Numbered from the stretch's first letter, positions 1 through 8,989 are shown. The stretch: DNA of 64,000 bases from Pseudomonas sp. BBP2017 (GCF_003024385.1 NZ_PVZN01000005.1:62001-126000); one strand, 5' to 3'. Translations and numbers: made by a program. The notes: generated from the letters alone by a model not told the origin.

Positions 1-1616
1 GTGCGCTGGCGGCCAGCAACGCCGAGATCAACGCCAAAGCCGAGTTCCTGGCCAAGATCAGCCATGAGATTCGCACGCCGATGAACGGCGTACTGGGCAT
101 GACTGAACTGCTGTTGGGCACCCCGCTGTCGGTCAAGCAGCGTGACTATGTGCAAACCATCCACAGCGCCGGCAACGAACTGCTCACCCTGATCAACGAG
201 ATTCTCGACATTTCCAAGCTTGAGTCCGGGCAGATTGAACTGGACGACGTGCAGTTCGATCTCAACGCGCTGATCGAGGATTGCCTGAGTATTTTCCGCG
301 CCAAGGCCGAACAGCAGAACATCGAGCTGATCAGTTTCACCCAGCCGCAAGTGCCGCGGGTCATCAGCGGTGACCCGACGCGCCTGCGCCAGGCGTTACT
401 CAGCCTGCTGGAAAACGCCCTGAAGAAAACCGAGCAAGGGGAAATTCTTCTGGTGGTGGCGCTCGATCAGCGCGGCAGCGCGCCACGTCTGCGCATTGCC
501 GTGCAGGACAGTGGTGAGGCCATCTCCCCAGGTGACCGCGAAGCCCTGTTGCAGGCCGAGCTGCACAGCAAGCACTTTCTTTCCAGCAACAAGCTGGGCG
601 GGCATCTGGGCCTGGTCATCGCCAAGCAACTGATCACCCTGATGCAGGGTGAGTTCGGGATCAAGACCAGCCACGGCATGGGCAACACCTTGTGGCTGAC
701 CCTGCCGCTGGATCCGCAGCGCCTCGAACAGCCTCCCGCCGATCTCGACGGCCCGCTGCGCGGCGCCCGGGTGCTGGTGGTGGACGACAACGACACTTGC
801 CGCAAAGTCCTGGTGCAACAGTGCAGTGCCTGGGGCATGAACGTCAGCGCAGTGCCTTCGGGTAAAGAAGCCCTGGCCTTGCTGCGCACCAAGGCGCACC
901 TGCGCGATTATTTCGATGCGGTCCTGCTCGACCAGAACATGCCGGGCATGACTGGCATGCAGCTGGCAGCCAAGATCAAAGAAGACCCGAGCCTGAACCA
1001 TGACATCCTGCTGATCATGCTCACCGGCATCAGCAATGCGCCGAGCAAGGTCATCGCGCGCAATGCCGGGGTCAAGCGGATCCTGGCCAAGCCGGTCGCC
1101 GGTTACACCCTCAAGACCACCCTGGCGGAAGAACTGGCGCAACGCAGCAAAGGACAGCCCGCCACTGCGGCTCCCGTCAGCCTGGGGACGCCGCTGAACC
1201 TGCCCAGTGACTTCCGCATTCTGGTGGCCGAAGACAACAACATCTCGACCAAAGTCATCCGCGGCATGCTCGGCAAACTCAACCTCGAACCCGATACCGC
1301 CAGCAACGGTGAAGAAGCCCTGCAGGCGATGAAAGCACAGCGCTACGACCTGGTGTTGATGGACTGCGAAATGCCAGTGCTCGATGGCTTCTCGGCCACC
1401 CAGCAACTGCGGGTCTGGGAACTTGGCAACCAGCGCAAGCGCACGCCGGTGGTGGCCCTGACGGCGCACATTCTTGCCGAACACAAGGAGCGCGCCCGGC
1501 TGGCCGGCATGGATGGCCATATGGCCAAACCGGTCGAACTGTCACAGCTGCGCGAATTGATCGAGCACTGGGTCGCCCAGCGCGAAAGCGAATCCTCTCA
1601 GGTGCCGACCCCGTAA
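1..1616 (+). CDS. retS: RetS hybrid sensor histidine kinase, 3' part (5' end outside window)
   Basis: The frame is open from the window edge, so the N-terminal sensor and membrane part are missing. The visible part begins just before the H-box (FLAKISHEIRTPMNG; phospho-His codon at 63-65), continues through a HATPase domain and ends with two receiver domains (aspartates in LLDQNMPG, codon at 930, and LMDCEMP, codon at 1362). Two C-terminal receivers and this H-box context match RetS, the Pseudomonas kinase that binds GacS and blocks Gac/Rsm signalling, favouring motility over biofilm and type VI secretion. The G1 box reads DSGEAI rather than DxGxGI, so ATP binding may be weak, which fits a regulator acting by heterodimerisation. 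The stop is TAA at 1614. The name rests on remembered family features. Confidence 0.88.
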   Translation, partial: ALAASNAEINAKAEFLAKISHEIRTPMNGVLGMTELLLGTPLSVKQRDYVQTIHSAGNELLTLINEILDISKLESGQIELDDVQFDLNALIEDCLSIFRAKAEQQNIELISFTQPQVPRVISGDPTRLRQALLSLLENALKKTEQGEILLVVALDQRGSAPRLRIAVQDSGEAISPGDREALLQAELHSKHFLSSNKLGGHLGLVIAKQLITLMQGEFGIKTSHGMGNTLWLTLPLDPQRLEQPPADLDGPLRGARVLVVDDNDTCRKVLVQQCSAWGMNVSAVPSGKEALALLRTKAHLRDYFDAVLLDQNMPGMTGMQLAAKIKEDPSLNHDILLIMLTGISNAPSKVIARNAGVKRILAKPVAGYTLKTTLAEELAQRSKGQPATAAPVSLGTPLNLPSDFRILVAEDNNISTKVIRGMLGKLNLEPDTASNGEEALQAMKAQRYDLVLMDCEMPVLDGFSATQQLRVWELGNQRKRTPVVALTAHILAEHKERARLAGMDGHMAKPVELSQLRELIEHWVAQRESESSQVPTP

Positions 1617-1673
1617 ACCGTCAGACCCCTGATACACTTGCTTCTCGTCCCTTGTCCGTCGCGAGCCCAGACC

Positions 1674-2270
1674 ATGCTCCATGAGTTGTTCAGCGTCTAC
1701 CTGAAAATGCTCGTACTCTACAGCCCGTTCTTTGTGCTCTCATGCTTTATCAGCCTGACACGTGGCCACTCCAGCAAGGAGCGCAAGCAACTGGCCTGGC
1801 GTGTGGCATTCGCAGTGTTGATCGCCAGCGTTGTGCTGTACCTGTTCGGCAGGGCGATCTTCGGGGTATTCGGCATCACGCCCGATGCCTTCCGCATTGG
1901 TGCCGGCAGTGTGCTGTTCATCTCTGCGCTGGGCATGGCTCAGGGTAAGTCCGCGGTACAGACTGATAATGTTCAGCAGGACGTCACCATCGTCCCACTG
2001 ACCATTCCCTTGACCGTCGGCCCTGGAACTATCGGTGCCCTGCTGGTGATGGGCGTCGGCCAACCAGAGTGGGAGGACAAACTACTGGCCATCGTCAGCA
2101 TCGCCCTGGCCAGCGTCACCGTCGGCCTGGTGCTCTATCTCTCACACCGTATCGAAAGGATTCTCGGTGATCAGGGCTTGCAGATCGTCAGCCGGTTGAT
2201 GGGGTTGTTCGTCTGCGCGCTGGCAGCACAGATCATCTTCAGCGGGATCAAAGGTTACCTGGCCTTGTAA
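1674..2270 (+). CDS. MarC/YchE family integral membrane protein
   Basis: A 198-residue, very hydrophobic protein with about six membrane segments, matching the MarC/UPF0056 family (YchE-like) of inner-membrane proteins with no settled function. The LTIPLTVGPGTIGAL stretch is the characteristic family motif. The chosen ATG starts MLHELFSVYLK, the usual family start; a TTG- or GTG-type start further upstream would add a polar leader that spoils the first membrane helix. It lies 57 bases after retS on the same strand and may be co-transcribed. Its last 23 bases overlap the 3' end of the convergent gene on the minus strand, so read-through from either side would produce antisense RNA. Confidence 0.85.
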   Translation: MLHELFSVYLKMLVLYSPFFVLSCFISLTRGHSSKERKQLAWRVAFAVLIASVVLYLFGRAIFGVFGITPDAFRIGAGSVLFISALGMAQGKSAVQTDNVQQDVTIVPLTIPLTVGPGTIGALLVMGVGQPEWEDKLLAIVSIALASVTVGLVLYLSHRIERILGDQGLQIVSRLMGLFVCALAAQIIFSGIKGYLAL

Positions 2271-2919
2271 TCGCAACCTCTTTCACATCTTTGAGGTTTT
2301 GTCGTGCCGTGCTGATCATGACTTTGTTGCGCCATTCCTGCCTGAACAAACGGATGTTGAAGCGGACCCGCTCCAAGGCGTTGGCCGTCACTCGCACACC
2401 ATTTTCGGGATTGGCGAACAAAAAGCGCTGGGCGAAATTCCTGGCTTTCAGTTCCTGATGGTAAAGCACGATGTCGATGTAGCTAGCGGCTCTGGTACAC
2501 AGCAATAACTGATAAATGGCGGTGTCCTTTTCTTTGCTCAATGCATTGTCTTCGAAACACTCAAGTGCCTCGCCATTCTCGGACAAACTGTGCAAAGCCT
2601 GTTTACCGACAATGACCATCTGTTGCGTAGCCAACTGGGCAATGTGGCCGACCGCCTCTTCAGCCAACGGCCCGGGTTGCGGCCCTGGCACGTAGGTATC
2701 GGGGGCAGGCGTCGCATCCCAGCCCAGGAACTGCAAGCGCCGTTTGTAATTGGGCAACCAGTCCATGTTCAGCCCGCTGGCACGCTCACTGCGAGCAATC
2801 CGCTGGGCAAACAGATTGGCGAGGATTACATCTTGCTGATCCTCAAAGCTCATCGTTGGCAGGAATGCCGTCAAACTGCCGGAAACCACTGAAGCGTTGG
2901 CCACTAAAAGTTGGCTCAT
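2248..2919 (-). CDS. Unrecognised protein, third member of a three-paralogue cassette
   Basis: A 223-residue protein that I do not recognise; no signal peptide. It carries W54-x3-Y58-x7-G66-W67, preceded by a Leu-Phe pair at 36-37, at the same positions as in the two genes upstream, and its C-terminal part (VRFNIRLFRQEW..VMIST) resembles theirs. The middle is probably helical. It is translationally coupled to the preceding gene by an ATGA overlap (2916-2919) and has a good Shine-Dalgarno (GGAGGG). It is the last gene of the cassette and its 3' end runs 23 bases into the convergent marC gene. The cytoplasm is the default location. Function unknown; family membership is inferred from my own comparison of the three proteins. 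Confidence 0.8.
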   Translation of the reverse strand: MSQLLVANASVVSGSLTAFLPTMSFEDQQDVILANLFAQRIARSERASGLNMDWLPNYKRRLQFLGWDATPAPDTYVPGPQPGPLAEEAVGHIAQLATQQMVIVGKQALHSLSENGEALECFEDNALSKEKDTAIYQLLLCTRAASYIDIVLYHQELKARNFAQRFLFANPENGVRVTANALERVRFNIRLFRQEWRNKVMISTARQNLKDVKEVAITRPGNL

Positions 2920-3614
2920 GCTGCACCCTCCCTGATACTGACTGGCATGACATACATGGATCGAAGTGCTTCAAGCCGCTTTTCCAGCAGCGCTCTGACC
3001 CCTGAAAAAACACCAGGGAACAGTTCGCCAACAAAGCTTCTTGTCACCTGACGGTTAATGTCTTCGACCCTCAACACTTGCGTCATCCATTTCGCATCCA
3101 TGGCCTGATTGGTTTCCACAAAAACGCTACCGGCCACCGTGCGCAAGCCAGGCAATACCACCCGAACTTCCAACGCCAGGCGAGTGACGGGTGTGCTACC
3201 CGGGCCTTGCACGCACTCCAGCGCCTCGCTACTCAATGCCTGCAAAGCCGGATGCGTAGCAGGCAGGGCGTGAAGCATCTTGAGTACATTGTCCAAGGCT
3301 GGTCGCACCTGCGCCGGCACGATCTGACCCAATCCTTGCCAGGCGATAGACAGAGGTGTGTTGGGTGCAGGCTCCTTGTCTAACTTGATCTTCTCGGCAG
3401 ACATGTTGAAAACCCAGCCTAGCCCCGTATGCCTATCCATATAGGTGCCATGCCACTGCCTGTTTTCACCCAACAACAAGAACTCAGCTGAAGCGTTCAG
3501 CCAGGCAAACAGTTGAGCGTCGACGGCATCGTGCCGCTCACGCTCATCAAGATCAGTCGACAGCAGCAACAGACAGTTGCCGGACAGTACTGAAGAAAAT
3601 CCTTGTGTATGCAT
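2916..3614 (-). CDS. Unrecognised protein, second member of a three-paralogue cassette
   Basis: A 232-residue protein of unknown function without signal peptide or clear membrane helix. The start is the ATG at 3614, which has a GGGGG-type Shine-Dalgarno; a TTG 18 bases upstream is less likely. Residues 10-18 look like a beta strand (GNCLLLLST), followed by a helix with Leu35-Phe36 and then W54-x3-Y58-x7-G66-W67, identical in spacing to its two neighbours. The C-terminus (VRALLEKRL..MYVMPVSI) aligns with the first member (IKDTLIERV..DVLTLSI). It lies 57 bases after the first member, with a perfect hairpin between them, and overlaps the third by ATGA. The three products may form a complex or heteromultimer; that is inference from coupling and paralogy. 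Confidence 0.8.
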   Translation of the reverse strand: MHTQGFSSVLSGNCLLLLSTDLDERERHDAVDAQLFAWLNASAEFLLLGENRQWHGTYMDRHTGLGWVFNMSAEKIKLDKEPAPNTPLSIAWQGLGQIVPAQVRPALDNVLKMLHALPATHPALQALSSEALECVQGPGSTPVTRLALEVRVVLPGLRTVAGSVFVETNQAMDAKWMTQVLRVEDINRQVTRSFVGELFPGVFSGVRALLEKRLEALRSMYVMPVSIREGAA

Positions 3615-3640
3615 CTCATACCCCCTGCACAAAACAGAAG

Positions 3641-3664
3641 CACCGGCGACCGTAATCGCCGGTG
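3641..3664 (-). terminator. Intra-operon hairpin (partial terminator or RNA stabiliser)
   Basis: A perfect 9-bp inverted repeat (CACCGGCGA / TCGCCGGTG, 6-nt loop) sits between the first and second genes of the cassette. On the minus strand it is followed by CTTCTGTTTTG, a weak T-rich tract. It could attenuate transcription so that the first protein is made in excess, or it could protect the upstream message. Confidence 0.5.
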
Positions 3665-3671
3665 CCCGCCA

Positions 3672-4376
3672 TCACGACCGCTTCTTCGGTTCGATTGACA
3701 GGGTGAGCACGTCCTTCTTGCTTTTATCGCCTACGCGCTCAATCAGCGTGTCCTTGATTTGCTCATAAAGACCGCGATGGAAAGACAAGGCGGCAGCGCC
3801 GGTGTAGGTATCCGAATGGCTGGAGTTCCACTCAAATACCAAGACATTGGTCTTGCCCGGAGGGGACTCGGTGCTCTGCATACAGCCGACGCTCAGCACC
3901 ACTTCACCGTTGGCGTGCTGGGTGCACACCGCCATGCTCAGTGCAGTGCCCTCTTTATCGGCATTGATGCGTTCGAGTAAATCGGTGGCCTCCGGGTTTT
4001 GGGCCAAAGTATCAACCGCGTCGCTGGCAACCCCAACCAGTGTGGCTATCGCCGTAGCGCCTCCGGTGGCGTAACTCAGACCCGCCTGAACGGCTTTGAC
4101 CAGCAGGTTTTTGACCGACAGATTCTGTGAGCTTGCGACTTCCTTGGTGTATGAGAACTTGATTGGCAGCCAGCCGCAGGTCTGCATGGTCTGCAGATAG
4201 GCCTGGAACCATTGCTGGCCTTCGGTGGTTGGAAAGTACTGTGCCGAAGCGGCAAGGGAACTGAACAGATGGCTGTACTTGAGTGCTTCGCTGTTTTCTG
4301 TGGACAGACCCACGAACACCAGAAGGTCGCCGTTGTTCAACTGGACATTGTTGCCAGAGCTCTGAATTTCACTCAT
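3672..4376 (-). CDS. Unrecognised protein, first member of a three-paralogue cassette
   Basis: A 234-residue protein of unknown function. The start is set by a strong Shine-Dalgarno (AAGGAGGAG) before the ATG at 4376; the frame is open further upstream but without a better site. It has the cassette pattern: a beta-strand-like NGDLLVFVGL, Leu37-Phe38, then W56-x3-Y60-x7-G68-W69. Unlike its two paralogues it has a central Ala/Gly-rich apolar stretch (about residues 90-125, LLVKAVQAGLSYATGGATAI and following) that could insert into membranes or pack as a helical hairpin. The C-terminus is lysine-rich. It lies 108 bases downstream of cobJ on the same strand, behind a hairpin, so it probably has its own promoter or reads through from the cob operon. 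Confidence 0.8.
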   Translation of the reverse strand: MSEIQSSGNNVQLNNGDLLVFVGLSTENSEALKYSHLFSSLAASAQYFPTTEGQQWFQAYLQTMQTCGWLPIKFSYTKEVASSQNLSVKNLLVKAVQAGLSYATGGATAIATLVGVASDAVDTLAQNPEATDLLERINADKEGTALSMAVCTQHANGEVVLSVGCMQSTESPPGKTNVLVFEWNSSHSDTYTGAAALSFHRGLYEQIKDTLIERVGDKSKKDVLTLSIEPKKRS

Positions 4377-4397
4377 GAGTACTCCTCCTTGATCATT

Positions 4398-4431
4398 GAT
4401 GGGGATGGCTTGCTGCCAAGCCACCCCCATC
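4398..4431 (-). terminator. Hairpin between cobJ and the three-gene cassette
   Basis: GATGGGG..TGGCTTG pairs with CAAGCCA..CCCCATC around a short loop, giving a long GC-rich stem just after cobJ and just before the ribosome binding site of the next gene. There is no T run on the minus strand, so it may be a factor-dependent terminator of the cob operon or a leader structure of the cassette. Confidence 0.45.
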
Positions 4432-4484
4432 ACATTGATCCGTCAGAGACACAATGGGCACAGTGAAACATGCCCTCTGGGAAG

Positions 4485-6185
4485 TCAGGGCTTGTGACCG
4501 TACCACCGAGGTGTGTAGACCCACGGCGCCTGACCTGGACGATCAAACGCGACAGTTGTAGAGGAGCCGATCAGCACCATGGTGCGCATATCCACATCCT
4601 CCGGCACCAGCGCTTGCAACTGAAGGACACGTAGAGTCTGCCCCGGCCGCCCCACGTCACGGCCAAGGACTACAGGCGTTGTCCCGAGGCGGTGCTGACG
4701 TACGATCTGCAGTGCCCGCCCCAACTGCCAAGGCCGTGAACGCGAGATAGGGTTGTAGAATGCCAGCGCCAGATCAGCCTGACAGGCCAGTTCCAGGCGC
4801 TTCTCGATAATCGACCAGGGTTTGAGGTTGTCCGATAGCGACAGCACGCAGAAGTCATGACCCAGTGGCGCACCGGCCTGGGCGGCGGTGGCCAGTGACG
4901 CGGAAACGCCGGGCAGCACTTCAAGGTCAACCGCATGCCAGTGCGGATCAGTGGACTCGTGCAACGCCTCAAGCACCGCAGCGGCCATGGCAAATACACC
5001 CGGGTCGCCAGAGGACACCACCACCACCGAGCGCCCTTGTGCGGCCAGCGCAAAGGCATGCCGGGCGCGCTGCATTTCTTCGCGGTTGTCGGTGCAGTGC
5101 ATGACCTGGTCCGCCCGGAACGGGCCAGCCATGCGCACGTAGGTTTCATAACCGAGGATATCGTTGGCCCTGGCCAGCTCGGCCTTGACCGCGGGTACCA
5201 TGAGCTCAGCGGCGCCTGGCCCGAGACCGATCACTGCCAGACGACCGCGAGCGCGACCAACCTGCAGCGGATCAATGGGCTGGCTCGAAACCAGAATCGC
5301 CACGTCTTCGCTCACCGGCTGCGGAGGCAACAACTGCGGCAACGCCTGTGCTGCCAGCGCACTGGCGCTTTCGGCGCGCGGCGCGAAACGTAGCGGCACA
5401 CCCAGCTCGGCCGCTGCAGCGTGCAAGCCCGGATCCGCCATCAGCGTTTCACTCGCCAACAGGCAGGCCAGCGCAGGCTCGGCGATTCGTGCAGAGCGCA
5501 GCGCTCCCCGCACCTGCGTCACCAGCTCCGGCACGACAGCCGTAACCGCCAGCATGACGCAACGCGGATAGATCACCAGCTCATGGGCCGAAGCTTCCCG
5601 CGCGTCGCAGCCAACATGAATGGCCAGTTGTGCCTGATCGCTCTGTGGCAATTGGGCATCGGCGAGCCAAGGCGCCTCACCGTCGATACGCACCGATTCG
5701 CCAGCCAACAGGTCGCTGACAAAACGCTTGCCCAGCTCCAGGTCGGCGAGGGCATAGCCACTGGGCGGGTTGAGCAGGCAGGTACCAAAGCGCAGTTCAC
5801 CACTGGTGGTGATTGCCGCCGCAACACCCAGGCCCGCAGCTATTTCCCGAGCCATGAGGTTGACCCCGCCCAGGCCTCCGAGCAACGGCACCACGGCGCT
5901 ACCATCCTCGGCCACAGCCAGTACCGGTGGCTCGACACCCTTTTCCAGCAGCAGACTGGCCAGGGTACGGATAACGATACCGGCTGCGCACAAGGCGATG
6001 ATCGGCGTGTCCTGTTGATAGAGCTGACGCACAGTGGCACCGAACTCTTGATAGCGGCGATCGACGTCTTCGACCCGGCCCTGCAAGCCATGGATCAACG
6101 CGTCCGGATACAGCTGCTGGATCCTGCGGGCGGTGGCCAGACTGCCTTTGCCGAGAATGACAATCGCCGGTGCTTTGTGAGCCAT
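4485..6185 (-). CDS. cobJ: CbiG-CobJ fusion: cobalt-precorrin 5A hydrolase-like domain plus precorrin-3B C17-methyltransferase
   Basis: A 566-residue two-part protein. Residues about 1-285 are CbiG-like (N-terminal domain with AAGIVIRTLA and GGLGGVN; CobE/CbiG C-terminal domain near 190-285). Residues about 310-566 are a tetrapyrrole methylase (VIGLGPGA, SSGDPGVFAMA, PGVSASLATAA), corresponding to CobJ/CbiH, which uses S-adenosylmethionine to methylate C17 and contract the ring. Fusion or linkage of CobE/CbiG to CobJ is common in pseudomonads. The ATG at 6185 shares its A with the cobI stop (TGATG), which favours it over an upstream GTG. It is the last gene of cobG-H-I-J. Confidence 0.9.
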   Translation of the reverse strand: MAHKAPAIVILGKGSLATARRIQQLYPDALIHGLQGRVEDVDRRYQEFGATVRQLYQQDTPIIALCAAGIVIRTLASLLLEKGVEPPVLAVAEDGSAVVPLLGGLGGVNLMAREIAAGLGVAAAITTSGELRFGTCLLNPPSGYALADLELGKRFVSDLLAGESVRIDGEAPWLADAQLPQSDQAQLAIHVGCDAREASAHELVIYPRCVMLAVTAVVPELVTQVRGALRSARIAEPALACLLASETLMADPGLHAAAAELGVPLRFAPRAESASALAAQALPQLLPPQPVSEDVAILVSSQPIDPLQVGRARGRLAVIGLGPGAAELMVPAVKAELARANDILGYETYVRMAGPFRADQVMHCTDNREEMQRARHAFALAAQGRSVVVVSSGDPGVFAMAAAVLEALHESTDPHWHAVDLEVLPGVSASLATAAQAGAPLGHDFCVLSLSDNLKPWSIIEKRLELACQADLALAFYNPISRSRPWQLGRALQIVRQHRLGTTPVVLGRDVGRPGQTLRVLQLQALVPEDVDMRTMVLIGSSTTVAFDRPGQAPWVYTPRWYGHKP

Positions 6186-6919
6186 CACCCCTGCCACCTT
6201 TCACCCGGAACGATGATCAGCGAGAAGTACGGCGACGACTGCGGATCAACGTCATCCAGGGCAACGATTTTCTGATTGGCCATGGTCGCCCGCTCCACGT
6301 ACAGGGCCCGCTCGGCCAGACCGAGTTCAGCCAGCACCTCACGGACCTTGGGGAAGTTGCGCCCCAGCTTCATGATCACTGCGGCATCGGCATCGGCCAG
6401 TCGGCGTTTGAGCTCATCGTGCGGCAACACACCGGACAGCACGGACAGGCTCTGGTTGCGATAGACCAGCGGCGCACCCAATACCGAAGCACCGCCAAGC
6501 ATCGAGCAGACCCCCGGGATCACCTCGGCAGCGTACCGCTCGGCGAGCCGGTCATGCAGGTACATGTAGGAGCCGTAGAAGAACGGATCGCCTTCACAGA
6601 TCACCGCGACATCGCGCCCGGCGTCCAGATGGGCAGCCACTCCCAGTGCGGCCTCATCATAAAAGTCGCTGATCACCTGTTCATACGACAGCGGTGCGGG
6701 CAGTGCTTCGGTAGTCACCGGGTACACCAGCGGCAGCAACGTCTGGGCTTCCTGCAAATGCGCTTCGATGATGCCAAAGGCATTGCCGCGTTTGCCCTTG
6801 GCGACGAAGTAAGCCACCACTGGCGCTTCGCGCAGCAGCCGCAGGGCCTTGACGGTGATCAGTTCCGGGTCGCCGGGGCCCACACCCAGGCCAAGCAATC
6901 GTCCACGAGCCTGCATCAT
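6185..6919 (-). CDS. cobI: Precorrin-2 C20-methyltransferase
   Basis: A 244-residue tetrapyrrole methylase with the glycine-rich SAM motif [15 protein letters not shown] at the N-terminus and [14 protein letters not shown], as in CobI/CbiL, which converts precorrin-2 to precorrin-3A. Length is normal. Two adjacent ATG codons (6919 and 6916) are possible starts; a GAGG sequence lies just upstream and favours the second slightly. The gene overlaps cobH at its start and cobJ at its stop, so the four genes are translationally coupled. Confidence 0.93.
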   Translation of the reverse strand: MMQARGRLLGLGVGPGDPELITVKALRLLREAPVVAYFVAKGKRGNAFGIIEAHLQEAQTLLPLVYPVTTEALPAPLSYEQVISDFYDEAALGVAAHLDAGRDVAVICEGDPFFYGSYMYLHDRLAERYAAEVIPGVCSMLGGASVLGAPLVYRNQSLSVLSGVLPHDELKRRLADADAAVIMKLGRNFPKVREVLAELGLAERALYVERATMANQKIVALDDVDPQSSPYFSLIIVPGERWQG

Positions 6920-7542
6920 TCGACCTCCGTGGCCAGGGCATTGACCGCAGCCGCCGCCATGGCGCTGCCGCCCAGACGGCCCTGCATGATCACAAAAGGC
7001 ACACCACGACTGTCGGCAGCGAGCATCGCCTTGGACTCGGCAGCACCGACAAAGCCTACCGGGAAACCGAGAATCAAGGCCGGTTTCGGTGCACCGGCAT
7101 CGAGCATTTCCAGCAGGTAGAACAAAGCGGTCGGCGCGTTGCCGATCACCACCACGCTGCCCTCAAGGTGCGGGCGCCAGAGCTCCAGGGCCACTGCCGA
7201 ACGGGTGTTGCCCAGCTCTCGGGCCAGATCCGGCACCTGCTCGTCACGCAACGTACAGATCACCTGATTGTTCGCTGGCAGGCGCGCGCGGGTAATGCCC
7301 TCGGAGACCATGCGTGCATCGCAGAGGATCGGCGCGCCAGCGGCCAAGGCATCGCGCCCGGCCTTGCCAGCGCCTGGCGAAAACTGCAGGCCATTGATCG
7401 CATCGACCATGCCGCATGCATGGATCACCCGAACCGCGAGTTTCTCCAGATCGGCAGGAATACGATCGAGCCGCGCTTCCTCTCGAATGATCGCGAAGGA
7501 ATTGCGATAGATCTCCTGACCATCGCGGATGTAATCAATCAT
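6916..7542 (-). CDS. cobH: Precorrin-8X methylmutase
   Basis: A 208-residue CobH/CbiC protein that moves a methyl group from C11 to C12 to form hydrogenobyrinate. Family signatures include an early [13 protein letters not shown] with the conserved acidic patch, RVIHACGM (the conserved histidine acts on the substrate) and the [13 protein letters not shown] motif. The ATG at 7542, with a GGAG sequence 9-10 bases upstream, is preferred over a TTG one codon earlier. It overlaps the end of cobG by 8 bases and the start of cobI by 1-4 bases. Confidence 0.93.
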   Translation of the reverse strand: MIDYIRDGQEIYRNSFAIIREEARLDRIPADLEKLAVRVIHACGMVDAINGLQFSPGAGKAGRDALAAGAPILCDARMVSEGITRARLPANNQVICTLRDEQVPDLARELGNTRSAVALELWRPHLEGSVVVIGNAPTALFYLLEMLDAGAPKPALILGFPVGFVGAAESKAMLAADSRGVPFVIMQGRLGGSAMAAAAVNALATEVE

Positions 7543-8887
7543 CAAGGGTGCTCCGTGAGCAGGCGTCTAGCAGTGCGCCGGCTTCTTTCAGTGTGAGGTT
7601 GCGTGCACGCAGGTTGCCGAAACCCGGCTGGGCTGCGTCACGCAGATATAAATCGTAGTGGCCCGGGCTTTGCGCCAGCAGCGTTGCTGCGGCGACATGG
7701 GCCATGGCGCAGGAACGTGGGCAGCCGCTCAGGTGCACACTGGCCGGGGCGCCGCTGGTAAGCAGGGTGGCCAGCACGCGGGCATCGCCCTTGGTCTCGG
7801 CCTGGGCCTTGGCGCAACCGGTGGAGCCAGTGCAGGCAACCAGGCGAACCAGCTTTTCATCTGCCGAACAAAGCAGGCCGAGTTGGGCCAGTCCGGTACG
7901 CACGGCGTCCACTTGGCGGTGGGGGATATTGGGCAGCAACAGGCTCTGCCAAGGCGTCATGCGCAGACTGCCGTCACCCCATTCACGCGCCAGTTGGGCA
8001 GCGCCGCGCAGCATCGACGGGTTCAGACGGCCCAACGGCGCAGCACCGCCTACCGCGCTCAGTTCAGCTTGCCGCTGTGGATAAATCCCCAGATAGCCGT
8101 TGCCAGCCATTGCCGTGCGACGCCATTGCAAAACAGCCGGGTCGCGACGGATCGACAACCCGAGCCCAGCGACAAAGTCGTCTGGCGAATGCTCGACCAG
8201 CAATTGACGCATCCGCGCTTGCTCTGGCCGGGCCAGATCGAGAAAGCGATGGAGCACCGCCAGCACCAGTTCATGCCCCTGAGCCAAGGGCACGGCACCC
8301 AAGGGTGAGTCCTGCGCCGGGCAACCTGCCAGGCCAAACGCCAGCCACAGTGCATCATCCAGCTGCAGACCACTGAGCCACAGGTCATGGGGGTGTTCGA
8401 GCATCGCCAGCGCTTCGCCGCCATCCAGCTGCACGGCGAACTTGGCCGAAAGCTGATGAAAGCGCGGGGTGGTTTCCAGCGCCTGCAGCAACTGCGCCGC
8501 TAAAGGACGGGTGTCGAACAGCATCCGCGGATCGATACCGGCTACAGGGCTAAGCATCAGGTTACGCACATCGTCACCTGCAGCATCGCGCGGGCCCAAG
8601 CCAGCCGCCAACAACAATTCGATCAGCCCGGCCTGTTCGCTGCCGATGCCACGGATCTGCAGGTTGCCCCGGTTGGTGGCCTCGATCTCGCCTGCAGCAA
8701 AACGCTCGGCGGCGGTGGCGACTGTGTCAGCCTGGTCTGCCGTGAGCGCACCGCCGGCCAGCTTGATCCGGCAGATGCCACCGTCTTTGGCCTGGACGAT
8801 ACGCAGCAACCCCGGACAGGCCGAGGGGCGCAGCGAAGCGTGAGGTTGGTGGGCCGATACAGGCTGGTTCAAAAGGTCACCCGACAA
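7535..8887 (-). CDS. cobG: Precorrin-3B synthase (CobG), oxygen-dependent
   Basis: Up to 450 residues, related to nitrite/sulfite reductases: two ferredoxin-like half domains and C-terminal iron-sulfur cysteines (ACTGSTGCAKAQAE and SGCPRSC). CobG uses O2 to hydroxylate C20 of precorrin-3A, the step that defines the aerobic B12 route. No ATG lies near the expected start. The frame begins with TTG at 8887; a TTG at 8872 has a GGGTGA sequence before it and may be the true start. It is the first gene of cobG-H-I-J and is divergent from cobL. Confidence 0.9.
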   Translation of the reverse strand: MSGDLLNQPVSAHQPHASLRPSACPGLLRIVQAKDGGICRIKLAGGALTADQADTVATAAERFAAGEIEATNRGNLQIRGIGSEQAGLIELLLAAGLGPRDAAGDDVRNLMLSPVAGIDPRMLFDTRPLAAQLLQALETTPRFHQLSAKFAVQLDGGEALAMLEHPHDLWLSGLQLDDALWLAFGLAGCPAQDSPLGAVPLAQGHELVLAVLHRFLDLARPEQARMRQLLVEHSPDDFVAGLGLSIRRDPAVLQWRRTAMAGNGYLGIYPQRQAELSAVGGAAPLGRLNPSMLRGAAQLAREWGDGSLRMTPWQSLLLPNIPHRQVDAVRTGLAQLGLLCSADEKLVRLVACTGSTGCAKAQAETKGDARVLATLLTSGAPASVHLSGCPRSCAMAHVAAATLLAQSPGHYDLYLRDAAQPGFGNLRARNLTLKEAGALLDACSRSTLDD

Positions 8888-8989
8888 TCGTGAAAAGGCA
8901 CTTCAGTGTAGAAGGCGCGGTATTATGCCTGCTTTGTCCGAAGGCATGAAAAGCCTGCCGGTCGGATTGCTGGGTATTGAGGAAAACGC
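8888..8989. promoter_or_regulatory. Divergent cobG / cobL promoter region
   Basis: The 102-bp gap carries back-to-back -10-like elements: TATTAT at 8921-8926 on the plus strand and CATAAT at 8923-8928 on the minus strand. Neither has a good -35. The space is too short for a cobalamin riboswitch and I see no B12-box-like motif. Overlapping -10 elements would make transcription of the two operons mutually exclusive on one DNA molecule. This is a visual reading only. Confidence 0.35.

Noticed and set aside
8888..8989. Cobalamin riboswitch upstream of cob operons
   Set aside because: The gap is only 102 bases and shows no B12-box-like motif; no riboswitch seen before cobL or cobG.
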